Assembly (NCBI GenBank): GCA_025361385.1
Contig: JANYAJ010000542.1
Coordinates: 1-20,955, forward strand
Length of the DNA stretch: 20,955 bases
Origin: Nitrospira sp.
GTDB lineage: Bacteria > Nitrospirota > Nitrospiria > Nitrospirales > Nitrospiraceae
Direction: 5' to 3'
The stretch's first letter is position 1, and every line of letters begins with the position of its first letter. Below the pieces are notes generated by a model that was not told where the DNA came from, searched no databases, and worked only from the letters and a program-made list of their open reading frames with translations. Below are positions 1 to 6,576 of the stretch, piece by piece. The translations under genes and the position numbers were made by a program.

Positions 1-510
1 CTCACTGATGGGGCCCCGGGTTTCCGTGCTTACCGCGCCGGTATAGGGATCGGTTCTGACATAGGTGACCTTGCCGAACCCGATTCCCGGCGTCACACAG
101 TGGGCGGCGGTCAACACCCATTGGGGATCGACGAGCACGCCTGCGCAGCCGCCCATTCTCACGACCCAGGGAAATTGAAAGTCGGGCTCGGCGTCGCCGC
201 CCACCACGGGCAATGGACCGGTGCCTCCCGAAGAGGGGGTCGGTTGCGAGGGGGCGATCGGTGAGAGCATACGCTGATCTTGGAGTACCGAGGACTTATC
301 GATCTGCTTGGCAGGAGCCGGTGCCGGCTGAAAGATTTCCAGCTGTCGCTGATCGCGAATCACGGCGCGCTCCTGGACTTCGCCGGGATTTCCGGACGGC
401 GCCGCAGACTCCTCTGCCAGTCCCATTGGCAGGTCACCCACAAGAAGGCCCCAAATTAACAATGGTGTCGCGTACTGGATTTTGCAACAACGGCGAATGA
501 GTTGTTTCAT
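1..510 (-). CDS. Trypsin-like serine protease, 3' part beyond window edge
   Basis: Secreted chymotrypsin-fold (S1) protease; 170 residues are visible and the gene runs off the left edge. The start is an ATG with an AAGGAGG ribosome site seven bases upstream. A signal peptide (residues 1-32, ending near GLA) is followed by a proline-rich pro-region of about 65 residues holding VQERAV at 45-50. The protease domain begins at PVVGG (101-105), equivalent to the IVGG N-terminus of active trypsins. The catalytic His is in LTAAHC (His137). The catalytic Asp and Ser would lie outside the window, so activity cannot be judged. It is a close paralogue of the next gene upstream in the transcript (640-2091): the pro-region motif is at the identical position and the domain starts match almost residue for residue. 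The residue before VVGG is Pro, so classical trypsin-style activation after Arg/Lys at that bond is unlikely. Confidence 0.9.
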   Translation of the reverse strand, partial: MKQLIRRCCKIQYATPLLIWGLLVGDLPMGLAEESAAPSGNPGEVQERAVIRDQRQLEIFQPAPAPAKQIDKSSVLQDQRMLSPIAPSQPTPSSGGTGPLPVVGGDAEPDFQFPWVVRMGGCAGVLVDPQWVLTAAHCVTPGIGFGKVTYVRTDPYTGAVSTETRGPISE

Positions 511-639
511 AATGCGTCCTCCTTCTCGCTGCGTGACATGTGCCTTCCTTCGCCTTTTCGTCTGGCATGGGCCATGGCGTCGTTCATCATGGTTTTGAGG
601 AGTCAGTTGCTCCGGTTATCCCGCGATTTCTCTTCCCTT

Positions 640-2091
640 CTATCTGGTTGTCTCCTGCGCATCGAAGGGGCTTGGTTGTTCGACGGTCACCTCTCCCTCC
701 TCACCACCCTCGATCCCCCTGGTCATGATTGCGGCGTTCATTCCGGTAATCGCTCCCATGTTCGCTGTCAAAGATGTGCCGATCTGGCAGGTGAACTCAC
801 GGGAGGCGCCTGGCGGCAATGGGCCGGCAAATTGAGCCAGATTACCGACGAACGGAAGATTATCTACCCGACTGGTGCCGTCGGACATGGTGGTGCGCAT
901 GCTGAAGCCTGTGATCTGCGGCGGCCCGAATCTCGTGCCGGCTTGATTGGAATCAAGCTGGCAAATGATTCCCTGTGCCTGTCCCCCGTCGCACATGGCT
1001 CCTTCTTCGACGCCGACCACACTGAGCGGCCCGAAGTAGGGTGTGTTCGGGTTGCTGCAGCCCATCACCAGCTTGCCGCTCGCTAACACGCCGCTCCAAC
1101 GGACACGGGTATTGCCGGACAAGGTGGCGTCGCTCTTCCCCATCGTTTGCAGAATCCAATTACGAAACACGAAGACATCCGTGAATACGGCCTCGCCCGA
1201 CGGGGTCTTGCAGTCACCAATTGAACCGAGGGATGCGACACCACGTACGATCGCGCGGCCGTTCTCGACGGTCACGAACCCCGATCCGCTGTCACCGGGG
1301 CACAGCGACGCGCCCGCGGCGCTGGCCTCAACAAACAGTTTGGAGGGAGAATCGAGCTGCGCAATTGGACCGCGGAAGATGGCGATTTGCCCAGGAGGCA
1401 CCGCCCCTCCGTCCTGCCTGACATACGAGGCCACGGTCCCTACGATGCCGAAGTTGCGCGGAAAGCGAGGCAACCCGACCGTCTGTAGCGTGAAGTTGAC
1501 AGAGAATGGCTGAGCCAGCTTGATCAACGCGATGTCGTTGGCATGGTCTTGATTGGGCGCATAGTTCGGGTGAATAAACACCCCCCGGTTGTTCGCAGGC
1601 CCCGCATTGGGGTCCGGCGGGCGGGTTTCGGTCGTCACCCTGCCGTAGGAATCGGTCCGGGTATAGGTCAGCTTGCTGAATCCGATATTCGGCGTGACGC
1701 AATGGGCGGCGGTCAATACCCACTGAGGATCGATCAGCACAGCGCCGCAACCGTTCATCCGCACGACCCAGGGATATTTGTAGTCCGGGTCATTGGTACC
1801 GCCTACGACGGGCAGTGGTCCCCCTGGTCCCGTGTTAGGAGTTGACGGTGTCGGTGCAGGGGTAGCGATTCCAAAAGTTCCAGGGGCCTTCATAGCCGGT
1901 GCCGTAGTCCCGGTCATGTCCCGAATAGTGCCCATACGCGGTACTGCACGTTCCTGAACGGGTTGATCGGAAGAAGCTGGTGGAGCGGGAGACTCGTCGG
2001 CCCAGACGAATGTCGACCCGCCGCTCCCGATCGCAAAGACCAGGGCCGAGGACCAGATCATTATCGTGCGATGCATGCGCTGTGTGCTCAT
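640..2091 (-). CDS. Secreted trypsin-like serine protease with C-terminal extension
   Basis: A 483-residue exported S1-family serine protease. The reading frame is open further upstream, but the ATG at 2091 is preceded by AGGAGG and opens a clear signal peptide (residues 1-31, ending VWA), and a longer form would overlap dsbA. The order is signal peptide, pro-region with VQERAV at 45-50, then the protease domain from VVGG (95-98). The catalytic triad is visible: His130 in LTAAHC, Asp186 in NDIAL, Ser268 in PGDSGSG. The usual GDSGG is GDSGS here, a small departure. Residues from about 320 to 455 form an extra cysteine-containing beta-type region I do not recognise, ending in TRGIEG (457-462) and an acidic tail. 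It is paralogous to the partial protease at 1-510. It lies 44 bp after dsbA, so its disulfides may be made by that neighbour. Likely substrates are Arg/Lys sites, which is inferred from the family. Confidence 0.93.
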   Translation of the reverse strand: MSTQRMHRTIMIWSSALVFAIGSGGSTFVWADESPAPPASSDQPVQERAVPRMGTIRDMTGTTAPAMKAPGTFGIATPAPTPSTPNTGPGGPLPVVGGTNDPDYKYPWVVRMNGCGAVLIDPQWVLTAAHCVTPNIGFSKLTYTRTDSYGRVTTETRPPDPNAGPANNRGVFIHPNYAPNQDHANDIALIKLAQPFSVNFTLQTVGLPRFPRNFGIVGTVASYVRQDGGAVPPGQIAIFRGPIAQLDSPSKLFVEASAAGASLCPGDSGSGFVTVENGRAIVRGVASLGSIGDCKTPSGEAVFTDVFVFRNWILQTMGKSDATLSGNTRVRWSGVLASGKLVMGCSNPNTPYFGPLSVVGVEEGAMCDGGQAQGIICQLDSNQAGTRFGPPQITGFSMRTTMSDGTSRVDNLPFVGNLAQFAGPLPPGASREFTCQIGTSLTANMGAITGMNAAIMTRGIEGGEEGEVTVEQPSPFDAQETTR

Positions 2092-2095
2092 GGGG

Positions 2096-2101
2096 CCTCC
2101 T
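2096..2101 (-). promoter_or_regulatory. Ribosome binding site fixing the protease start
   Basis: AGGAGG on the minus strand, four bases before the ATG at 2091. It selects this codon over in-frame upstream starts that would extend the protein by 66 residues into the dsbA coding region and bury the signal peptide. Confidence 0.75.
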
Positions 2102-2135
2102 ATAGGATACAGGTTGAGGTTCCGAGCGTGAGCCG

Positions 2136-2912
2136 TTATTTGCCGGTTCCCGCCCGAGCGATCAGTTCCTTGAGTCCGTTTATATCCAGCGCCCCTGGCA
2201 CCAGTTCCGTTCCCACGATAAATCCAGGAGTGCCGCTGATGCCGAGATCTCTTGCCAGTGCACGATTGCGGTCGATGGCCATCTGCCATTCTGGATTTGC
2301 CATATCGATTTCCAGGCGTGTTGCATCCAGGCCGACCTCTCCGGCAATCAACAAGATCGAATCTTTCGTGATGTCACCATTAGCTGCCAAAAGCGCTTCA
2401 TGAAAGGCTTGATGTTTGCCTTGCTCCCTTGAGGCAAGGGCCGCTTTGGCCGCGAGGTCGGAGGCTTCGCCAAGGATTGGCAAGTCTTTGTAGACGACCC
2501 GTACGCGAGCATCATCTTTCTGGAGTTGTGTCACGGCGCCGGCAGCGCGTTTACAGTAGCCGCAGCGGTAGTCGAAAAACTCAACCAGGGTCACCACGCC
2601 GATTGGATTCCCGCTGACGGGGGACGATGGATCATGTAGCAAATCGTTTTGTCTGATGACCAGAGCAGCCTTCGAGCGTTGTCGCTCGTCTTCCTGCCGC
2701 TTAGCCTCCAGTGCCTGCAGCGATTGTTCAATGACTTCAGGGTGTGTGCGGATGTATTGCTCGATCATCTGGTCGAGAGACTGCTTCAAGGATGGGTCGA
2801 CAGGGGTGGCCGATTCGCCGAATGATGATAGAGGAATAAGTAGAATCAGGGCGCTTGCACTCAGGGCCAACTTCATGGATCGTCGGAGGTCACAGAGAGG
2901 ATGCGTAATCAT
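2136..2912 (-). CDS. DsbA/ScsC-like periplasmic thiol:disulfide oxidoreductase
   Basis: Periplasmic thioredoxin-fold protein expected to introduce or rearrange disulfides in exported proteins. It has 258 residues. An N-terminal signal peptide (hydrophobic core about 14-32) is followed by a helical region (40-90), rich in Glu/Gln, that resembles the N-terminal domain of ScsC-type DsbA proteins and could mediate oligomerisation. The thioredoxin fold then carries the active site CGYC (117-120) and the cis-proline loop TPG (228-230). The ATG at 2912 has TAGGAG eight bases upstream; the internal Met13 has no ribosome site, so the longer form is preferred. The gene starts 9 bp after the stop of the small protein at 2922-3392, so the two are probably co-translated. 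No DsbB or VKOR partner is in the window. Cysteine-rich neighbours (both trypsins, the PAN protein, the jacalin-like pair) are plausible clients, which is inference. Confidence 0.92.
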   Translation of the reverse strand: MITHPLCDLRRSMKLALSASALILLIPLSSFGESATPVDPSLKQSLDQMIEQYIRTHPEVIEQSLQALEAKRQEDERQRSKAALVIRQNDLLHDPSSPVSGNPIGVVTLVEFFDYRCGYCKRAAGAVTQLQKDDARVRVVYKDLPILGEASDLAAKAALASREQGKHQAFHEALLAANGDITKDSILLIAGEVGLDATRLEIDMANPEWQMAIDRNRALARDLGISGTPGFIVGTELVPGALDINGLKELIARAGTGK

Positions 2913-2921
2913 GGCTGGCTC

Positions 2922-3392
2922 CTATAGACGTGGGAAGGCTTTCTTGGCGATCGCCTTGATCTTGTCCGCCGCAAGAGGTCCCTTTGGCAGGCTTACCCGC
3001 AATGCCAGATCTCCCTTTTTGGCAAAGAGTTCGGCGGAAAAATCTTCGTAGTTCTCATTGAGGAACGCCTCTTTCGCGACCTCCGGCACGGGGACGGAAG
3101 ACTTTCCTTCGATGCTTTTATGCATCAGATCGAAGTTCCCTTCATGGAGATTGATCATGAGCCAACTCGAATCCTTCGCGACCGTATACTCGCACGACAC
3201 CTCGCCTGAGCTGGGGTCGGCGGGCTTGGGCCCCTTGCTGATCTTCCCCACAATCTCTTCCAGCTCTGCGAGCGTAATGAGCTTGCACGGGTCCGGCGCT
3301 GAACGACTCAGCGAATTGGATGGGACACCGAGCCAAAGGACTGCCCCGATGAGGCAACTGAAGACAATATGTTTTGGTGCGTCACGCTGCAT
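2922..3392 (-). CDS. Small exported protein, DUF3558-like appearance
   Basis: A 156-residue exported protein of unknown function. The frame stays open to an ATG at 3491, but the ATG at 3392 has AGGAG eight bases upstream and directly opens a signal peptide (hydrophobic 9-23), so this start is preferred. The mature part begins with DPCKLIT, then an acidic helix (AELEEIVG) and later a CEY motif (Cys36 and Cys67). This C-x-L-[IL]-[ST] / helix / C-E-[YF] layout resembles small extracytoplasmic proteins of the DUF3558 type, in which the two cysteines probably form a disulfide. The remainder alternates beta strands with a lysine-rich helical C-terminus. The stop lies 9 bp before dsbA, consistent with the protein being a Dsb client. 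The family assignment is tentative because it rests on the motif pattern only. Confidence 0.8.
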   Translation of the reverse strand: MQRDAPKHIVFSCLIGAVLWLGVPSNSLSRSAPDPCKLITLAELEEIVGKISKGPKPADPSSGEVSCEYTVAKDSSWLMINLHEGNFDLMHKSIEGKSSVPVPEVAKEAFLNENYEDFSAELFAKKGDLALRVSLPKGPLAADKIKAIAKKAFPRL

Positions 3393-3399
3393 GGGATAG

Positions 3400-3404
3400 C
3401 TCCT
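3400..3404 (-). promoter_or_regulatory. Ribosome binding site fixing the start at 3392
   Basis: AGGAG on the minus strand, seven to eight bases before the ATG at 3392. It decides in favour of the 156-residue form, whose signal peptide starts at residue 1, over the 189-residue form starting at 3491. Confidence 0.65.
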
Positions 3405-3522
3405 GCCTGTAAATGTTTTCTGCTGACCCTCCTCGGGCGATTGGTTTGATCGGTCTGCGAATTCTGGTCGAGTGATGAAATTCAATGTCATGATCCCCCG
3501 TGGCCCTTCTCGCTCATTCCTC

Positions 3523-3762
3523 TTACGGCATGAGCTGCGAATCTCGATCCTGGTTCACCTGGTAGGATCCTGCCGGCACGACGACGCTGTTTCCTTCACT
3601 TGTTGAGAAGTGGAATGAGGTCTCGATTCCAATGGTGGATAAATCGATCACTTCGCCGGGATTGGGATCAGTCAGTCCGACATTTGCCATGGCTGTTGCC
3701 GGAGCGTTGAAGGCCGTGATGCCAGTCAGCAGCCGGAAGATCGTCATGAGTGAACGAGACAT
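3523..3762 (-). CDS. Small exported protein, truncated version of the FTAPDG module
   Basis: A 79-residue protein. The frame is open further upstream, but the ATG at 3762 has GGAGG six bases before it and begins a signal peptide (MSRSLMTIF..., cleavage near residue 26). After a short acidic spacer, residues 38-79 match the first third of a module found in four neighbouring proteins: IDLSTIGIETSFHFSTSEGNS corresponds to their ...LDRxxxFTAPDGSD, and VVVPAGSYQVNQDRDSQL to V.LSPGTYxISRxDDSHL. The frame then stops at TAA, and no other frame in the next 130 bp continues the module. It is either a degraded duplicate of the gene upstream (3867-4520) or a genuine short form. The FTAPDG core is degenerate (FSTSEGN), which favours relaxed selection. 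Confidence 0.6.
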   Translation of the reverse strand: MSRSLMTIFRLLTGITAFNAPATAMANVGLTDPNPGEVIDLSTIGIETSFHFSTSEGNSVVVPAGSYQVNQDRDSQLMP

Positions 3763-3767
3763 GGATG

Positions 3768-3772
3768 CCTCC
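3768..3772 (-). promoter_or_regulatory. Ribosome binding site for the 79-residue gene
   Basis: GGAGG on the minus strand, five bases before the ATG at 3762. It supports that codon rather than the in-frame ATG at 3894, which would overlap the end of the preceding gene. Confidence 0.6.
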
Positions 3773-3866
3773 ATCGTAATCTGTTCCGCCATTTCGATAG
3801 GTAGGTCGGCAAGACCATTCATCTGGTTCATTCCATCGAGATCACATGCTCGAAATATGATGCAGG

Positions 3867-4520
3867 CTACCGAGCTTTCATACATTCCTTGCATGCTTGT
3901 CGCAAAGTTCGTCTTGCTTCCGCATCGAGCTGTATTCGGCCTTGTTCAAGCGTGACTCGTCCGGAGTGAGGCAGGGGCGCCTGAGAGCCTCCATCTGCGG
4001 GAGATGAGAGACTCTCCGGTTCTTTGAAATCCGAGTCGAGTTGAACGCGCCCCTGCTGCATCAATACACCGGCATACCGTTGCCTGGATGTGAAGGACGA
4101 AGTTGGACTGGATGCGTCGCCACGTGTTTGAATGTGGCTCACCAAACCAGCTGCATCCAGAGCCTGTCCGCCGGGAAGAAGCAACACGATATGTAGGTGA
4201 TCGTCGTGGCCTTCTTCCGTCACAGTCATGGCCATTTGCGAAACAATTGCTTCTCCGTGAGTCGTCTTCATCGCGGCAATGAGAAAATGTTGATCGTCAC
4301 GATTGACGAGGCGCAAGTGCGAATCATCAATCCGTGAAATAGGGTACGTCCCAGGGCTCAAGACCACGTCGCTACCGTCCGGAGCCATGAATTGTACGGC
4401 GCGATCGAGTGTGATGGTCGGTAGGGCAATCTGGTCGGCTGCGAACGTTGGAGACATGGCCGCGAGGCAGAATGCAGGGAGCAAGAGACAACTTCTGAGT
4501 CGCATGGAACGGTTCCTCAT
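3867..4520 (-). CDS. Exported FTAPDG-module protein with a phage-tail-like QQGRVQLD motif
   Basis: A 217-residue exported protein, function unknown. The signal peptide ends near residue 28 (TFA-AD). Two starts are possible: ATG 4520 with GGGAG, or ATG 4505 with GAGGAA; the former is reported. Residues 34-134 are the shared module (FMAPDGSDV, GTYPISR, EEGHDDHLHIVLLLPGGQALDAAG). The tail holds RYAGVLMQQGRVQLDSDFKE (148-167) and, 36 residues later, a second imperfect copy, SGRVTLEQGRIQLDAEAR (186-203). The first copy looks very like the N-terminal signature I recall from DUF6519 proteins of phage-tail-like/contractile-injection loci (VLMQQGRVQLDADWNE), which is unexpected in a short secreted protein. 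The C-terminus has a C-x2-C pair (210/213). It starts 13 bp after the frameshifted gene upstream, suggesting cotranscription. Confidence 0.85.
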   Translation of the reverse strand: MRNRSMRLRSCLLLPAFCLAAMSPTFAADQIALPTITLDRAVQFMAPDGSDVVLSPGTYPISRIDDSHLRLVNRDDQHFLIAAMKTTHGEAIVSQMAMTVTEEGHDDHLHIVLLLPGGQALDAAGLVSHIQTRGDASSPTSSFTSRQRYAGVLMQQGRVQLDSDFKEPESLSSPADGGSQAPLPHSGRVTLEQGRIQLDAEARRTLRQACKECMKAR

Positions 4521-4533
4521 CTCAATCTCCCGG

Positions 4534-5259
4534 TTACTTCTTCTTGAGTTCTACCGTGACACCCCCTTGGGCTGCGTTAAGAAAGTAATCGCGAAGCCAG
4601 GGACTGAAATTGGTTCGATCGTAGTATTGATTCGCGGTCATCGGGCCGACATGCGCATCGATCGTATCCGAGACAGCCTTGTTGGCATTAAACGTGAGTG
4701 TGGTGGTGAAGTTTCTAAATCTAAAAGGGTCTATGTCGGTACCGGGAGCGAGGTTCATCGTATCGATCCCCCACCACCAATGACCGTCATTCCACATACT
4801 GAGTTTTGCCCAAGGAATACCAAGGCTGGTACCCTCTACCACAGTATCCCCAGCTGGTTCCATGAATATGAACGTATGAAAGATACTCATCATGAAATTG
4901 ATCAGCCGTGACTGGTTGGCATAGTTCAATCGGACGAGGACGGCCTGATTGTTACCATCCTGCGACGTATGATCGACACGGAATTTCAAAATATAGATGA
5001 GCGCGGACTGCGGAGGAATGACCACGGAAAGGGGATCCATGGTCACTCCGGGAGGTAACTGAGCCGCGGTAAATGTCGCTGCGACAGGAGCGGCGGTTGC
5101 GTTATTGGTAACGACGCGTATGTCAGTCGCTTTATCGGCGATCGTCAGAATATCTCCCTGCTCGGCATAGACAATCACTCCGAAATTGATGCCTTCACAA
5201 CGGGCACGGATGGGGATCGAACGGTGCCACGAGGGCGCATTTGACCCGACCTCAAGCAT
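4534..5259 (-). CDS. C-terminal part of a frameshifted exported protein
   Basis: This frame of 241 residues continues the protein encoded at 5175-6488 after a one-base shift. It opens with ARCEGINFGV (residues 19-28), which matches ARFEGINFGV at residues 707-716 of the intact paralogue at 13204-15990. The residues before that also align (GSNAPSWHR against SPNAPVVTW). The rest is beta-rich with no cysteines beyond the first part and aromatic-rich stretches (NDGHWWWGID), resembling the C-terminal third of the paralogue in length and position but diverged in sequence. There is no signal peptide of its own and no ribosome site before the ATG at 5259. As a separate protein it would stay in the cytosol, so it is best read as the 3' part of a broken or misread gene of about 651 residues. 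Confidence 0.7.
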   Translation of the reverse strand: MLEVGSNAPSWHRSIPIRARCEGINFGVIVYAEQGDILTIADKATDIRVVTNNATAAPVAATFTAAQLPPGVTMDPLSVVIPPQSALIYILKFRVDHTSQDGNNQAVLVRLNYANQSRLINFMMSIFHTFIFMEPAGDTVVEGTSLGIPWAKLSMWNDGHWWWGIDTMNLAPGTDIDPFRFRNFTTTLTFNANKAVSDTIDAHVGPMTANQYYDRTNFSPWLRDYFLNAAQGGVTVELKKK

Positions 5260-6488
5260 TCGTAATTACCAACCGGTGGCCCGACGATGGAGTCAGGCTC
5301 AAATCCGAGAGTGAAATCGACGCGTTGTCCTGCTCTGACATTAATCGCCACAGAGCCCGCCATTGAAATATGCTTCGAAGGGTCTGACGCACTCACGCGT
5401 ATGTCATTGTAGTCGCCGCCTTTGACCGTCTGCGCGCCGACCCATTGACCATTGCTCACTTCGCCGGTATAGGTCCTCGCCTCGACAATTCGAAATCGTT
5501 GATGGGTCGCGTTCAGATCCAGCTCGGCGCGGATAAAGCCGTCGGCGGGTGCAGTGATTGTAATAGTGGTAGTCGGGTGTTGCCCGGACCAGGCGCTGCC
5601 GAGAGTGACCGGTGGCTGAATGACGTTTAGCGCTACGGCTGGAGATAAGTGGGCGGCTAGTGACAGAGCCGGAGAGCCGGCTATGCTCCCAAGATTACTC
5701 TGTGCCTTGTTGACATCTGGAATGCCGCGCATTGTCACACCGCTGGCGGCTTGCGGCTCGTTCAATCTAGCGACTTCGGAGATCCAGTTCGTTTTTAAGA
5801 GCTCATTCACCTCAGCCGGAGTACCAAGTGCGGCGAGGAATGAACGTGGTAATTTTCCAGTCTGGACATTGGCCAGTGCCGACGAGACGATCTCCGGATG
5901 ATTCATCTGAAGATAGCTCCATAAAATCCATTTTCCCTTATTCCCTGCCAACGGAGGCGGCGAGGTCGGCTGGGCCTGTGGCACGCGGACAATGGCTATC
6001 GGAGGCACTCCTTGCTGAGGGGAAGGCGTGGAGGGCTGCGGTGAAGGTTTGAACTGGTTTACCGCACTTTGAATCTGCACAGGTCGCAACGCTGACATCG
6101 CTGAACGGGATCGTATTCCACTGAATGAGCCGGTCGCATCCAGGCCCTGTCCCCCCGGCAGCAGCAATAAGAGATGCAGTTCTTCATCCTGTCCTTCTTC
6201 CATGACCGCCAACGTCAACGGGGCCGAGATGGCTTCATCATGCGGAACTTTGGTTGCTTGGATCTCGATTGCCGGCGTAGCGTCGTTGCTTAATCGAAGG
6301 CTGGATCCCCCCGCAGACTCCATGCGATAGCTGGCCGCGGACAACTGCACGTCGCTTCCGTCCGGTGCCGTGAAATGCGCAGGCCGGTCGAGTGAGACCA
6401 TTGGAGCAACATTGACTTCGGCAAGCGCGAGACTGTTACAGCACACCATGCTGACGATCAACTTCAGTAAAAAATAATGTCGCTTCAT
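5175..6488 (-). CDS. N-terminal part of a frameshifted FTAPDG-module exported protein
   Basis: This frame gives 437 residues from the ATG at 6488 (GGAAG five bases upstream); a TTG eight codons earlier is less likely. Signal peptide 1-23 (ending ALA). Module FTAPDGSDV...LLPGGQGLDATGSFSGIRSR at 30-128, then a Pro/Gln-rich linker (145-183). A helical segment follows, WSYLQMNHPEIVSSAL (190-205), with NWISEVARL (234-242) and TMRGIPD. A beta domain, LGSAWSGQ...ITAPADGFI...LNATHQRFRIV...AGQRVDFTLGFEP, covers 297-398. All but the linker align with the 928-residue protein at 13204-15990, which carries a tachylectin propeller where this one has the linker. After PPVGNYE (410) homology jumps to the overlapping frame starting at 5259. 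The last 27 residues here have no counterpart and are probably out of frame. Confidence 0.8.
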   Translation of the reverse strand: MKRHYFLLKLIVSMVCCNSLALAEVNVAPMVSLDRPAHFTAPDGSDVQLSAASYRMESAGGSSLRLSNDATPAIEIQATKVPHDEAISAPLTLAVMEEGQDEELHLLLLLPGGQGLDATGSFSGIRSRSAMSALRPVQIQSAVNQFKPSPQPSTPSPQQGVPPIAIVRVPQAQPTSPPPLAGNKGKWILWSYLQMNHPEIVSSALANVQTGKLPRSFLAALGTPAEVNELLKTNWISEVARLNEPQAASGVTMRGIPDVNKAQSNLGSIAGSPALSLAAHLSPAVALNVIQPPVTLGSAWSGQHPTTTITITAPADGFIRAELDLNATHQRFRIVEARTYTGEVSNGQWVGAQTVKGGDYNDIRVSASDPSKHISMAGSVAINVRAGQRVDFTLGFEPDSIVGPPVGNYECLRSGQMRPRGTVRSPSVPVVKASISE

Positions 6489-6576
6489 GCTCGCTTCCGG
6501 TTTCCCCTCCAATGGATCTGGGAGAGCTGTCTTTGAGTCGTCTGTTTGTCACAAATGAGCTGCTGAGTTCTCATCA

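Noticed and set aside
502-1513. Long open frames on the plus strand opposite the protease gene
   Set aside because: They lie antisense to a gene with a full catalytic triad, have no recognisable domain or convincing ribosome site, and are explained by GC-rich codon usage.
2092-2289. N-terminal extension of the trypsin-like protease by 66 residues
   Set aside because: It would overlap dsbA, lacks a ribosome site and would precede the signal peptide.
3763-3894. N-terminal extension of the 79-residue protein to 123 residues
   Set aside because: It overlaps the end of the preceding gene and the internal ATG has a good ribosome site and signal peptide.
5250-5275. Programmed -1 frameshift site
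   Set aside because: No slippery heptamer or obvious downstream hairpin; mutation or sequence error explains the shift more simply.
6545-6555. Small palindrome TTTGTCACAAA before the frameshifted gene
   Set aside because: Arms of five bases in an 88-bp gap are easily met by chance and it matches no full known operator.
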